64,000 nucleotides of DNA from Bog-532 sp963775825. GTDB taxonomy: Bacteria; Actinomycetota; Actinomycetes; Streptosporangiales; Streptosporangiaceae. Location of the stretch: positions 186,001 to 250,000 of the forward strand of contig CAVZKY010000043.1 in assembly GCA_963775825.1 (NCBI GenBank), given 5' to 3'. Position numbers and translations under genes: made by a program. Below are positions 29,184-37,719 of the stretch, one piece after another (positions within the stretch are counted from its first letter, which is position 1; each line of letters opens with the position of its first letter). The notes below the pieces were generated by a model, which made no database searches, was not told the origin of the DNA, and worked only from the letters and a program-made list of their open reading frames with translations.

Positions 29184-30625
29184 ATGAGACTCGAGGATGA
29201 GCTCGCGACCTGGCTGCTGGCGCAGCGGTGGTTCGCGGGCAAAGGCAGAACCCTCCGTGACCTGGCCATAGTCGCCGACACAGAGGTCGCGGCGGGCGAT
29301 CCTGCGCTGCGCCATCTGATCGTCCTGGTCTCGCACGGGGCCACCGCGGATCACTACCAGATCCCGATCGGGCTCCGGTCCCAGCTGCCTGACTGGCTCG
29401 AGCACGCCCGCATCGGCACGGCCGACGACGGCCGGCAGGTGTACGACGCCCTGCACGATCCGGCCCTGACGCGCCACCTGATCCGCGCCATCGCGGCCAA
29501 CCAGACCATCGAGTCCCTGACGTTCTCCCGCGAGCCCGGCGCCGAGATCGAGACCGAGCTGGACAGCATCGTGCTCACCGCCGAGCAGAGCAACACCAGC
29601 CTCGTGTTCGGCGAGCAGTCCATCCTGAAGGTGTTCCGCCGGGTCTTCCCCGGGCCGAACCCCGACCTGGAGGTCACCTCCGCGCTGTCCCGGCTCGGCT
29701 CACCGCACGTGGCCGAACCGTTCGGCTCGATCGAGACGATCATGGATGGGGTCACGACCACGCTGGCGATCCTGTCCCGGTACCTGCGGACGGCCACCGA
29801 CGGGTGGACACTCGCGGCGACCAGCGTCCGCGACCTGTACGCCAGCAACCTCTACGCGAGCGACACCTACGCCACCGGCCCGTTCCCCGTGCTGACCGGC
29901 TCCGGGCTGCGCCGGCTCCGGCGACCCGGGCCCCGGGGCCGGTGCGGCCGGCGCCGGCGGCGACTTCGCCGGCGAGGCCCACCGGCTCGGTGCGGCGACG
30001 GCGGAGGTGCACTGCGACCTGGCGGAGGCGTTCGGCACGGACGAGCTGTCCCCGGACGCCATCCACGACCTGGCGGAGCAGATGTTCCGGCGGCTGGATC
30101 TGACCACCGCCGCCGTACCCGAACTGGCCCGGTACACCGACATGATCGGCAGCGCCTACTCCAGCGTGGCCAAGATCAGCGAGCCGGTGCCGGCCCAGCG
30201 GGTGCACGGCGATTACCACCTCGGCCAGGTCATGCGGACCGAGACGGGCTGGATCATCCTCGACTTCGAAGGTGAGCCCGGCCAGCCCGCTGTCCCAGCG
30301 GCGGGCCCGCTCCTCCCCCATGCGGGACGTGGCCGGGATGCTCCGCTCGTTCGACTACGCGGCCCGCTTCCAGCTGCTCAACCACCCGGACGCGGAACGG
30401 CTGCAGGCAGTGGCCCGGGAGTGGAGCCGGCACAACAGTGCCGCGTTCTGCGCCGGTTACGCCGAGGCGGGCGGGCCCGACCCGGTGGCCAACGAAGTGC
30501 TGCTGCGCGCCCTTCAGCTGGACAAAGCGGTGTACGAAGTGATGTACGAAGCCAGGCACCGGCCATCCTGGCTGCAGATCCCGCTGGAATCCCTGGCCGA
30601 CTTCCCGACTGATCGCGCGGTCTGA
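29184..30625 (+). pseudogene. mak: Maltokinase (Pep2/Mak), two frameshifts
   Basis: Starts MRLEDELATWLLAQRWFAGKGR with AAGGTG upstream. The N-terminal cap and nucleotide lobe (SNTSLVFGEQSILKVFRR) are in frame one to about 29925. The frame then changes inside a run of Gly/Ala codons. The second piece holds the kinase core, VHGDYHLGQVMRTETGWIILDFEGEP, with the catalytic HGDxH and DFEG motifs. The frame is lost again near 30280, and the last piece (DVAGMLRSFDYAARFQLLN) runs to a stop at 30625. Repaired it is about 480 residues, a little over the usual 450. It phosphorylates maltose to maltose-1-phosphate for GlgE. Loss of this gene would break the pathway, which argues for sequence error. Confidence 0.88.
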
Positions 30626-30722
30626 ATCACCATGACGACAAACGGAAACGGGGCTGGCCCCGAGGGCCGGCCCGGCCGAGGCTCCCATCCGGACCAAGCC
30701 CTCCGACGGACAGTCTGCTGAC

Positions 30723-31086
30723 ATGTCATCTTCCCCGCCCCCGGTCACCGGCCCCGAGCCGACCGGCCGGACCAAGCCCGGTGGCCGGACCAGGCCCGGT
30801 GGCCGGACCGGGCCCGGCTTCCGGCCGACCGGCTCGGCGAGCCTGAGGGCCCCGGGCCTGCCCGAGGGCCCCGGCCTGCCCGAGGGCCCCGGCCTGCCCG
30901 AGGGCCCCGGCCTGCCCGAGGGCCCCGGCCTGCCCGAGGGCCCCGGCCTGCCCGAGGGCCCCGGCCTGCCCGAGGGGCCCGGAGTTCCTGAGGTACCTGA
31001 AGCGGCTGACATATCCGCAGTTCCTGACGTGACCGACCGCACCGAGGTGCCCGGCGCGGCCCCAGAGCCTGGCGAAGCCACGCGAG
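30723..31086 (+). other. Pro/Gly-rich leader frame fused ahead of glgB
   Basis: An open frame from an ATG at 30723 (MSSSPPPVTGPEPTG) with Pro, Gly and Arg-rich sequence and seven GLPEGP-type blocks, ending VPGAAPEPGEATR, where the glgB frame begins one or two bases away. I read it as a disordered N-terminal extension of GlgB joined through an indel near 31083. If GlgB starts at 31087, this stretch would instead be a long untranslated spacer. Confidence 0.45.
30855..30980. repeat. 18-bp tandem repeat, seven copies
   Basis: Seven units of GGCCTGCCCGAGGGCCCC, 126 bp, nearly identical. It encodes GLPEGP repeats in the presumed GlgB leader, and an 18-nt unit preserves the frame. Confidence 0.92.
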
Positions 31087-33426
31087 GTGGCGCACATCGC
31101 CGGGGTCAATCTCGCCGAGATCGAGCTCATCGTGGCGGGCGTCCATTACGACCCGCATTCGATCCTCGGCGCGCATCCCGGGCCGGGCGGCTACGCGATC
31201 CGCACCCTGCGGCCGTTCGCCGCGACCGTCGCGGTCCTGCTGGAAGACGGCCGCCGGTTCCCCATGGAGCATGTGCACCTGGGCGTGTTCGCGGTCACCG
31301 TGCCCTACGACAGCGGGCCCGCCGGGGCCCCGGCCTACCGGATCGCCGTCGCCTACCCCGAGGCGGACGGCACCACCGGCCCCGAGACGATCACCGATGA
31401 CCCGTACCGATTCCTGCCCACGCTGGGTGAAGTCGACCTGTACCTGATCGGTGAGGGACGGCACGAGGAGCTGTGGAACGCCCTGGGCGCACATGTCCGC
31501 GATCTCGGCCAGGACGGCCTGGGCGAGATCGTCGGCACCTCGTTCACGGTCTGGGCCCCGAGCGCCCAGGGTGTCCGGGTCATCGGCGACTTCAACCACT
31601 GGAACGGCCAGGGGCAGCCGATGCGCTCGCTGGGCGGCGCGGGTGTCTGGGAGCTTTTCCTGCCCGGCGTCGGGGAGTGCGCCCGCTACAAGTACGACAT
31701 CTGCGGGCAGGACGGCAACTGGCGGGCCAAGGCCGACCCGATGGCGGAAGGTACCGAGCGGCCGCCGGCCACCGCGTCCGTCGTAGTCGCGACGCACCAC
31801 GAGTGGCAGGACGCGGCGTGGATGGAGGAGCGGCCCAAGCGCGAGATGGTGCGCGAGCCGCTGAGCATCTACGAGGTGCACATCGGCTCCTGGCGGCCGG
31901 GCCTTTCCTATCGCCAGCTGGCCGAGGAGCTTCCGGCCTACGTCACCGACCTGGGCTTCACGCACGTGGAGTTCCTGCCGGTGGCCGAGCACCCGTTCGG
32001 CGGCTCCTGGGGCTACCAGGTGACGTCCTACTACGCCCCATCATCCCGGTACGGCAGCCCCGACGACTTCCGCTACCTGGTGGACCGGCTGCACCAGGCC
32101 GGCATCGGCGTGATCATCGACTGGGTGCCCGCCCACTTCCCGCGGGACGACTGGGCGCTGGCCCGGTTCGACGGCACCCCGCTGTACGAGCACCCCGACC
32201 CCCGGCGCGGCAGCCACCCGGACTGGGGCACGCTCATCTTCAACTACGGCCGCACCGAGGTGCGCAACTTCCTGGTGGCTAACGCGGTGTACTGGCTGTC
32301 GGAGTTCCACATCGACGGCCTGCGGGTGGACGCGGTCGCCTCGATGCTGTACCTGGACTACTCCCGTGAGCCGGGCCAGTGGTCGCCAAACCAGTTCGGC
32401 GGCCGGGAGAACCTGGAGGCCGTGTCCTTCCTGCAGGAGGTCAACGCGACCTGCTACCGGCGCGAGCCCGGGATCATGATGATTGCCGAGGAGTCGACAG
32501 CCTGGCCCGGGGTGACCCGACCGGTCCACCTGGGCGGCCTCGGGTTCGGCTTCAAGTGGAACATGGGCTGGATGAACGACACCCTGACCTACCTGCGGCG
32601 GGACCCGGTTTACCGGCAGTACCACCAGAACGAGCTGACGTTCTCGCTGGTCTACGCGTACAGCGAGAACTTCATCCTGCCCCTGTCGCACGACGAGGTT
32701 GTGCACGGGAAGGGCTCGCTGCTCGGCAAGATGCCGGGCGACGACTGGCGGCGGTTCGCGGGCCTGCGCACCCTGCTCGCTTACATGTGGGCGCACCCCG
32801 GAAAGCAGCTGCTCTTCATGGGCTCGGAATTCGGCCAGGGCGCGGAGTGGTCGGAGGAGCGGGGCCTGGACTGGTGGGTGCTCGGGGACGAGTACCACGC
32901 CGGGGTCCAGCAGCTCGTCCGCGACATGAACGCCTTCTACCAGGCCTCGCCGGCGCTGTGGGCCCGGGACTCCTCCCCCGATGGCTTCAGCTGGATCGAC
33001 GCCAACGACGCGGCCGGGAACACGCTGTCCTTCCTGCGGTTCGCCGCCCCGGCCCCGTCCGAGGCGCCCGCGCCGCCGCCGGTACCGTCCGGGCTGACCA
33101 GGAGCCAGGCTCAGGCGGCCGCGGAACGCCAGAAGGCGACGCTACTGCCGGGCCCGCCGGGCTTCCCGCCCTCCGCGCAGGGCGCGATGACCCTCGCGTG
33201 CGTGGCCAACTTCTCCGGCGGGCCACACTTGAAGTACAAGATCGGGCTACCGCACGCCGGCCGCTGGGTGGAGGCCATCAACACCGACGCGGCGATCTAC
33301 GGCGGCAGCGGCGTCGGCAACCTGGGCGCCGTGGAGGCCGTCGAGGAGGAGTGGCACGGCCGCCCCGCCTCCGCGACGATCACCGTCCCCCCGCTCGGCG
33401 TGCTCTGGCTGGCCCCTGAGTCCTAG
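31087..33426 (+). CDS. glgB: 1,4-alpha-glucan branching enzyme GlgB
   Basis: 779 residues from a GTG at 31087; a longer start at 30723 is possible (see the leader entry). The N-terminal GlgB domains begin VHYDPHSILGAHPGPGGYAI. GH13_9 motifs: DGLRVDAVASMLYLDYS with the nucleophile Asp, MMIAEESTAWPGVT with the acid Glu, and LPLSHDEVVHGKGSL. Near the C-terminus an Ala/Pro-rich insert (about residues 655-700) interrupts the C-terminal beta domain; such an insert is unusual in this family. It branches the linear glucan made by GlgE, moving alpha-1,4 segments to alpha-1,6 positions. Last gene of the operon. Confidence 0.93.
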   Translation: MAHIAGVNLAEIELIVAGVHYDPHSILGAHPGPGGYAIRTLRPFAATVAVLLEDGRRFPMEHVHLGVFAVTVPYDSGPAGAPAYRIAVAYPEADGTTGPETITDDPYRFLPTLGEVDLYLIGEGRHEELWNALGAHVRDLGQDGLGEIVGTSFTVWAPSAQGVRVIGDFNHWNGQGQPMRSLGGAGVWELFLPGVGECARYKYDICGQDGNWRAKADPMAEGTERPPATASVVVATHHEWQDAAWMEERPKREMVREPLSIYEVHIGSWRPGLSYRQLAEELPAYVTDLGFTHVEFLPVAEHPFGGSWGYQVTSYYAPSSRYGSPDDFRYLVDRLHQAGIGVIIDWVPAHFPRDDWALARFDGTPLYEHPDPRRGSHPDWGTLIFNYGRTEVRNFLVANAVYWLSEFHIDGLRVDAVASMLYLDYSREPGQWSPNQFGGRENLEAVSFLQEVNATCYRREPGIMMIAEESTAWPGVTRPVHLGGLGFGFKWNMGWMNDTLTYLRRDPVYRQYHQNELTFSLVYAYSENFILPLSHDEVVHGKGSLLGKMPGDDWRRFAGLRTLLAYMWAHPGKQLLFMGSEFGQGAEWSEERGLDWWVLGDEYHAGVQQLVRDMNAFYQASPALWARDSSPDGFSWIDANDAAGNTLSFLRFAAPAPSEAPAPPPVPSGLTRSQAQAAAERQKATLLPGPPGFPPSAQGAMTLACVANFSGGPHLKYKIGLPHAGRWVEAINTDAAIYGGSGVGNLGAVEAVEEEWHGRPASATITVPPLGVLWLAPES

Positions 33427-33454
33427 GGGCTGGGTTCCGGGGCGGCCTTTCCGC

Positions 33455-33506
33455 ACGTGAGTTTTGAGGTTCCTGCGCAAACGCCGGTCCCACCCGGTGC
33501 CTGCCC
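33455..33506 (-). repeat. Right copy of the operon-flanking inverted repeat
   Basis: Reverse complement of the sequence at 24951-25000 with few differences: GGGACCGGCGTTTGCGCAGG and a following AACCTCAAAACTCACGT on the minus strand. It begins 29 bases after the glgB stop codon. Confidence 0.8.
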
Positions 33507-33643
33507 GATGCCCGCAATCTGGACAACGCAGCAGCGGAGCTTGGGCGCGATGTGCCGGGTCTTGAGCTGGGGGCTGGCGCGCTCGCGGGGAGCGCCGAGC
33601 CGTGCCTGGCGCGGTCGGCCTCCTGCACCGCTTTGCTGTCAAG

Positions 33644-33669
33644 TAATCACTATGCTCGTGGCATGATTA
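33644..33669. promoter_or_regulatory. Dyad operator candidate before the SDR-GntR pair
   Basis: TAATCA at 33644 and TGATTA at 33664, with ATGC/GCAT arms inside, about 13 bases before the SDR gene. A GntR-type protein is encoded by the second gene of the pair, so autoregulation is plausible but unproven. Confidence 0.5.
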
Positions 33670-33681
33670 GCGGACGGAGGT

Positions 33682-34560
33682 GTGATCGTGGCCGGGAACA
33701 CACGGCCTCCGATCGATGATGGCGCTGTCCTGATCACAGGCGCCTCGGCGGGGATCGGTCGTGAGCTTGCGGTGCAGCTCGCGCCGCGGGCCAGGATGCT
33801 TATTCTTCTGGCCCGGCGGGCCGGGCGTCTGGAAGAGCTGCGTGCCAGCCTGCTGGCCAGGCACCCGCGGCTGCAGGTACTGCCCCTGTCCGTCGATCTG
33901 TCCGACGAGAACGACGTGGAGCGGGCCCTGGCCGAAGCAGGTGAGCAGGCCGGGGCGGTGGATGTCCTGGTGAACAACGCTGGTGTCGGCGACCAGGCTT
34001 TGGCCGACCGGGCAGACTGGACGCGAGTCCGGAACATGCTGCGCACGAACGTCCTGGCGGTCGCGCAGCTGACCACGGCCCTGGTGCCCGCGATGGTGAA
34101 ACGCGGGCGAGGGGGAGTGCTGAACATGGGCTCGGGGGCCGGGCTGACGGTCATGCCCGCCGCTGCGGCGTATTCAGCCAGCAAGCATTTCATGGACGGT
34201 TTCAGCGAGGCATTACGCGCGGATCTCACTGGCACCGGAGTGGCAGTCACGCAGGTCTGCCCCGGCCCGGTGGACAGCGAGTTCGATCAGATCGCCGGGT
34301 CGGCGGGTGGGATGACCGGCGGCCCGCCGCAATTCCTGCGCGTCAGCGCGGCGCAGTGCGCGCGCGAGGCACTGGCGGGCTTTGACCGCGGCGCGCCGTT
34401 GGTCTTCCCCGGCCGGGCCTACCGGATCGCCATGCGGGCGCTCCCGCTGCTCCCCAGGGAGCTGTCGCGGCGCCAGGCCGCCCAGTCCGCCACCCGCATC
34501 CGCCGCACCGCCAGCGACGCACCCCTTCGGGACCGGCCGGGAGGGCAGGCAGGCGCATGA
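33682..34560 (+). CDS. SDR-family oxidoreductase
   Basis: About 290 residues; GTG starts at 33682 or 33688, with GGAGG at 33676 fitting the second better. LITGASAGIGRELAVQL is the nucleotide motif; VNNAG, NMGSGAG with the catalytic Ser, and YSASK with the Tyr and Lys follow, so the full catalytic set is present. The length and the C-terminal helical extension (RRQAAQSATRIRRTASD) suggest the DltE-like group. Its stop overlaps the start of a GntR-like gene by four bases (ATGA). The substrate is unknown. Confidence 0.85.
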   Translation: MIVAGNTRPPIDDGAVLITGASAGIGRELAVQLAPRARMLILLARRAGRLEELRASLLARHPRLQVLPLSVDLSDENDVERALAEAGEQAGAVDVLVNNAGVGDQALADRADWTRVRNMLRTNVLAVAQLTTALVPAMVKRGRGGVLNMGSGAGLTVMPAAAAYSASKHFMDGFSEALRADLTGTGVAVTQVCPGPVDSEFDQIAGSAGGMTGGPPQFLRVSAAQCAREALAGFDRGAPLVFPGRAYRIAMRALPLLPRELSRRQAAQSATRIRRTASDAPLRDRPGGQAGA

Positions 34561-34847
34561 GAATCAGCCGTCTGATCCTCAGCGGCGCGGCGATCGGCAC
34601 GATCATCGGCACCGGGCGGGCCGATCTCAACTCCACCCACGTGTTCAACCCGGCCTGGCCACCCCACGCCCGCCAGATACAGGACGGGACGCTCGCGCCC
34701 GGTGATCCGGTGCCCTCCATCACCACCCTGACGCAAGAGCACGGCATCGCCCGCGCTACCGCCGGGAAGGCGTTGCGCGTCCTGGAAACAGAAGGCCTGG
34801 TCTACCGGGTGCCTGGCCTCGGCTACTACGTCACCAGCCAGAAGTAA
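34557..34847 (+). CDS. GntR-type winged-helix protein, short
   Basis: 96 residues; the ATG overlaps the SDR stop. From about residue 35 it has the GntR DNA-binding domain: HARQIQDGTLAPGDPVPSI, then TQEHGIARATAGKALRVLETEGLVYRV and GLGYYVT. No effector-binding domain follows, so it is a stand-alone reader head of the size seen in small actinomycete GntR proteins. The N-terminal 30 residues (MRISRLILSGAAIGTIIG) are not conserved-looking and may be an overlap artefact of the coupled start. A dyad at 33644-33669 is a candidate binding site. Confidence 0.78.
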   Translation: MRISRLILSGAAIGTIIGTGRADLNSTHVFNPAWPPHARQIQDGTLAPGDPVPSITTLTQEHGIARATAGKALRVLETEGLVYRVPGLGYYVTSQK

Positions 34848-35145
34848 TCAGGTCTGTGCCTAGACGCTTTCCCCGGCATTGATTATGACCGGTACCTGGT
34901 GCTCTCTTGGCGTGCACTTTCCACGGTCCTGCGCGCGGTGAATTACTACCTTTGTTTTTGATTTTGCGGGCAGGAGTCAAGAGGGTGTGGGGAACCTAGG
35001 ACCTTGGGGCCGCTTGGGGTGCCGGGGTGAGTGTGCGGCCGGTATGCGATCTTTCTGTGGCGAGGCCTGTGGTGCCCACTGCGGAGGTTCAGGGGAATTT
35101 CGCCGGGTGTCCGTTTGGCCCTGCCGGATGCCTTTGATTTTGCTG
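34848..35145. other. Gene-free gap
   Basis: About 298 bases between the GntR-like gene and the 3' end of a minus-strand membrane gene. The middle is less GC-rich (TTTGTTTTTGATTTTGC at about 34951-34967). I see no gene, repeat or clear terminator. Confidence 0.3.
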
Positions 35146-35847
35146 CTACACGGGGACACTGGTCAGTTCCCCGTGTGGCTGGCTGGCGGGCAGCGTGGCG
35201 GTCGGCCAGATCTTTGCCGCGAGCAGGATCATCGCTGCTGCGAAGGGCAGCATGTACAGGATGACGACGGGCCCGGAGGATATTTGCTGCTCGGCGAGTT
35301 CCAGGCCGGCGAAGAACAGGACGGCCAGCCAGCGCGGAACGCTCCGGCTTCGCCAGAGGGCAACCCCCATGAGCAGCGGCGCAACGTAGATGCCGATGAA
35401 ATAGACGTAGAGAAACACATGGCCGAATCCAGAATTGAAGGTTGTCACCAGGAACTGCGCGGCCGCGGCTCGCGTCGTGTGCGCCGTGGCGGCAGCGGCG
35501 AGGTTGGGAAAGGCGAAGACGTTGGCGATGGCTCCGCAGAAGGCGCCGATTCCGCCGATCAGCGCCGCGACCGTGGCGAGTGCCGAGCCGCGGTTTCTGG
35601 CCAGTGTTGCGATCGCGGCGTACGAGACGGCCAGAGCCCCCAGGCCGAGAACCGCGAACGCGCCTGCGATGTAGATCTGAGTCGGGTGCTGTGCCGCGAT
35701 GGCCAGCAGCTTGAGCGCGGTGGCCGTGTCCGTTGCCACCTGGTCGGTGCCTTTGGGGCTTAGTGCCTCGGCGCTTATATAAAGCACGGCGGCGATGGGG
35801 AGGAAAAGGGCGAGTATCCGCTGACGGCTCCGGATAGCTTTGTCCAT
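35146..35847 (-). CDS. Integral membrane protein of unknown function
   Basis: About 233 residues from MDKAIRSRQRILALFL; an upstream start at 35910 is possible but adds a non-conserved stretch. Six hydrophobic segments are visible, including ILALFLPIAAVLYISAEAL, IYIAGAFAVLGLGALAVSYAAI, ALIGGIGAFCGAIANVFAF and IGIYVAPLLMGVALW. The protein starts in the membrane at its first segment, with no cleavable signal. The layout recalls DUF4386-like proteins, without a clear match. No neighbour suggests a role. Confidence 0.6.
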   Translation of the reverse strand: MDKAIRSRQRILALFLPIAAVLYISAEALSPKGTDQVATDTATALKLLAIAAQHPTQIYIAGAFAVLGLGALAVSYAAIATLARNRGSALATVAALIGGIGAFCGAIANVFAFPNLAAAATAHTTRAAAAQFLVTTFNSGFGHVFLYVYFIGIYVAPLLMGVALWRSRSVPRWLAVLFFAGLELAEQQISSGPVVILYMLPFAAAMILLAAKIWPTATLPASQPHGELTSVPV

Positions 35848-36101
35848 GGGCTTGTCCTGTCGGCTAGAGGCCAATCGCATCGCGAGTTGATGCTGGGCGA
35901 AGACGCTCAACCCAGGGAATCGGGTGCGGGGCCTTCAAATCAGGCTATGCTTGCAGCAGAAAACTAGCAATGAATTTCCCGAAAGATCATACTGAGTTAT
36001 GTGGCGCCGCGAGGTCGAGCTACCTGGGCACCGGTCTCTCCTCATCTCATCGGTGATCTTCACCAGGACGGCGACTGGCGGGCGCCGAAACCGGACACGT
36101 G

Positions 36102-36374
36102 TTAGGAGATTTCCAGGCTCTCGATCCGCCGCTCGAAGGACACCCGCTCGGCCGGGCTCCGGGCCAGCGCAATGGCGCGGGAGTAGTGCTCCCGGGCCGC
36201 GGTGTGGCAGCCGGCCCGCCGTTCCAGGTCAGCCCGGGCCGCCCAGTAGAAGGGATACCGGGACAGCTTCCGCTCCCCGGCCAAGGCGATCAGCTCGCGG
36301 CGGCCCGCGCCGATGCCGTCCCGTTCGGCCACGGCCAGCGCACGGAGCCTGTTCCCCGCTTCGAGGTCCCGACG
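36102..36374 (-). pseudogene. C-terminal remnant of an ECF sigma factor
   Basis: About 90 codons open from an in-frame stop near 36375 with no convincing start. The sequence EAGNRLRALAVAERDGIGAG, then LSRYPFYWAARADLERRAG, and HYSRAIALARSPAERVSFERRI is the helical C-terminal extension of DUF6596-type sigma factors, in which a TPR-like repeat follows the sigma-2 and sigma-4 regions. Neither sigma region is present. A possible continuation in another frame (AGFDEAVDTVEVV) does not recover them. A remnant of a deleted gene. Confidence 0.55.
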
Positions 36375-36528
36375 TCACGACCTCCACCGTATCCACCGCC
36401 TCATCGAACCCCGCCACCGGGCATCAGGGCCTACCCCGGTACGGCACGGTCGTCGCGCGCAGCGTCGGGCAACGGAGTGCAGGGCTCCAGGTCCACGGCG
36501 GCCTCTCACGGCGGGCCTGTCTATGCCT

Positions 36529-36894
36529 TCACCAGAGACCACGGTAGGCCAGGCCCACCGCCAGCGCGGCCACGGCCAATGAGAAGAACGCGGCCCAGTT
36601 GACCCAGTTGAGGAGCCGGGTATCGGATGCCCGGATGTGGGCGCCGGCTGCGCACACGAAGTACAGGACCAGGCCGCAGGCTGCGGCCGTTCCGAGCACC
36701 GGCACGGCGAAGCCCGCCACCAGCCCGAGCGAGCCCGCGGCGAGCAGGAAGCCCAGCCGGACCATCCACGACACCGGCACGCGCAGCCTCTCGGCGACCT
36801 CGGCTACTGATTTGTTGTGGGTGAAGTTCATGACGGCGGCGTAGGCGCAGGCGATCGCGGCCACGACGGTGACCGCGATGTAGGCAGCGAGCAT
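36529..36894 (-). CDS. DoxX-like small membrane protein
   Basis: 121 residues from an ATG at 36894 behind GAGGAGG; the frame is open further upstream through the operator. Four membrane segments: YIAVTVVAAIACAYAAVMNF, VRLGFLLAAGSLGLVAGFAV, LGTAAACGLVLYFVCAAGAHI and WAAFFSLAVAALAVGLAY. The size, topology and RADxRL-like loop match DoxX-family proteins, often tied to redox stress. It is divergent from a MarR-type regulator with a strong palindrome between them, so it is the likely target of that regulator. Confidence 0.75.
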   Translation of the reverse strand: MLAAYIAVTVVAAIACAYAAVMNFTHNKSVAEVAERLRVPVSWMVRLGFLLAAGSLGLVAGFAVPVLGTAAACGLVLYFVCAAGAHIRASDTRLLNWVNWAAFFSLAVAALAVGLAYRGLW

Positions 36895-36942
36895 GGCGGC
36901 CTCCTCGGCCGGGGTGGCGGGTCCGCGCGTTCCCGGTACCGT

Positions 36943-36976
36943 TAGCTTGGCGCTTAAGTAACTTAATGCCAAGCTA
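36943..36976. promoter_or_regulatory. MarR operator candidate between the DoxX-like and MarR genes
   Basis: TAGCTTGGC (36943-36951) and GCCAAGCTA (36968-36976) are perfect inverted arms. Between them lies a second nested palindrome, TTAAGT-A-ACTTAA. A further half-site, TCAAGCTAAAC, lies nearer the MarR start. The position in the divergent promoter fits autoregulation. Confidence 0.7.
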
Positions 36977-37013
36977 CTTGGCTCTCGCTTGATGTCAAGC
37001 TAAACTTCTCCCG

Positions 37014-37508
37014 ATGGAGATCGACTCTGTTGACCGCATCATCCAGGCGTGGCGAAAACGTGACCCGCATCTGGATTCCAGCTCGCTGGAAGTCACCGGG
37101 CGCCTGCTGCTGTGCGCGGGCTACTACGAACGCACCGTGGGCACCGTCCTCCAGCGGTTCGGGCTGACCATCGCCGACTTCGACGTCCTGAACACGCTGC
37201 GCCGGGTCGGTGACCAGCACGGCAGCAAGCCCAGCGACATGGCCCGGTCCTCCCTGATCACCACGGGGGCCATGACCTCGCGGCTCGACCGGCTCGAAGG
37301 AGCCGGGCTCATCCGGCGCACCCCCGACCCGGCCGACCGGCGCGGGGTGCTCGTCCGTCTCACCCCGCAGGGCAGCAAGGTCGCCCGGCAGGCGCTTCAT
37401 GAATTGATCGCCACCAACCAGGCGTTCCTCCAGCCACTCAGCGGACAGCAGCAGAGCTCGATCGCCTCCGCGCTCAAGCAGCTGCTCCTGCACCACGAGC
37501 CCCGATGA
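37014..37508 (+). CDS. MarR-family transcriptional regulator
   Basis: 164 residues. The winged-helix core is clear: RFGLTIADFDVLNTLRR, KPSDMARSSLITTGAMTSRLDRLEGAGLIRR, and the wing PDPADRRGVLVRLTPQG with the conserved DxRxxxxxLT pattern. N- and C-terminal helices form the dimer interface. It is divergent from the DoxX-like gene, and the operator at 36943-36976 lies between the two. It probably represses both and is released by a small ligand or oxidant; the lone Cys (LLLCAGYYE) is a possible sensor. Confidence 0.88.
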   Translation: MEIDSVDRIIQAWRKRDPHLDSSSLEVTGRLLLCAGYYERTVGTVLQRFGLTIADFDVLNTLRRVGDQHGSKPSDMARSSLITTGAMTSRLDRLEGAGLIRRTPDPADRRGVLVRLTPQGSKVARQALHELIATNQAFLQPLSGQQQSSIASALKQLLLHHEPR

Positions 37509-37719
37509 AAGCCGTCAGAGCCAGCTTGACCCGCCGGGGTGCTGCTGTGGCCGAACTCACCACCAGCAGACGGGAACGACGACCGCGGCGACCACGACAG
37601 AAATGACGCTGCTGGCGACGGCAGGGTCCTGGTGTTTCACGGCAGCAGTGCCGTATCAGGCCACGTTTGCCCGGGCGACGATGCGGCGGAACCGTTCGCC
37701 GAAGGCTCGGTCGTTCCGC

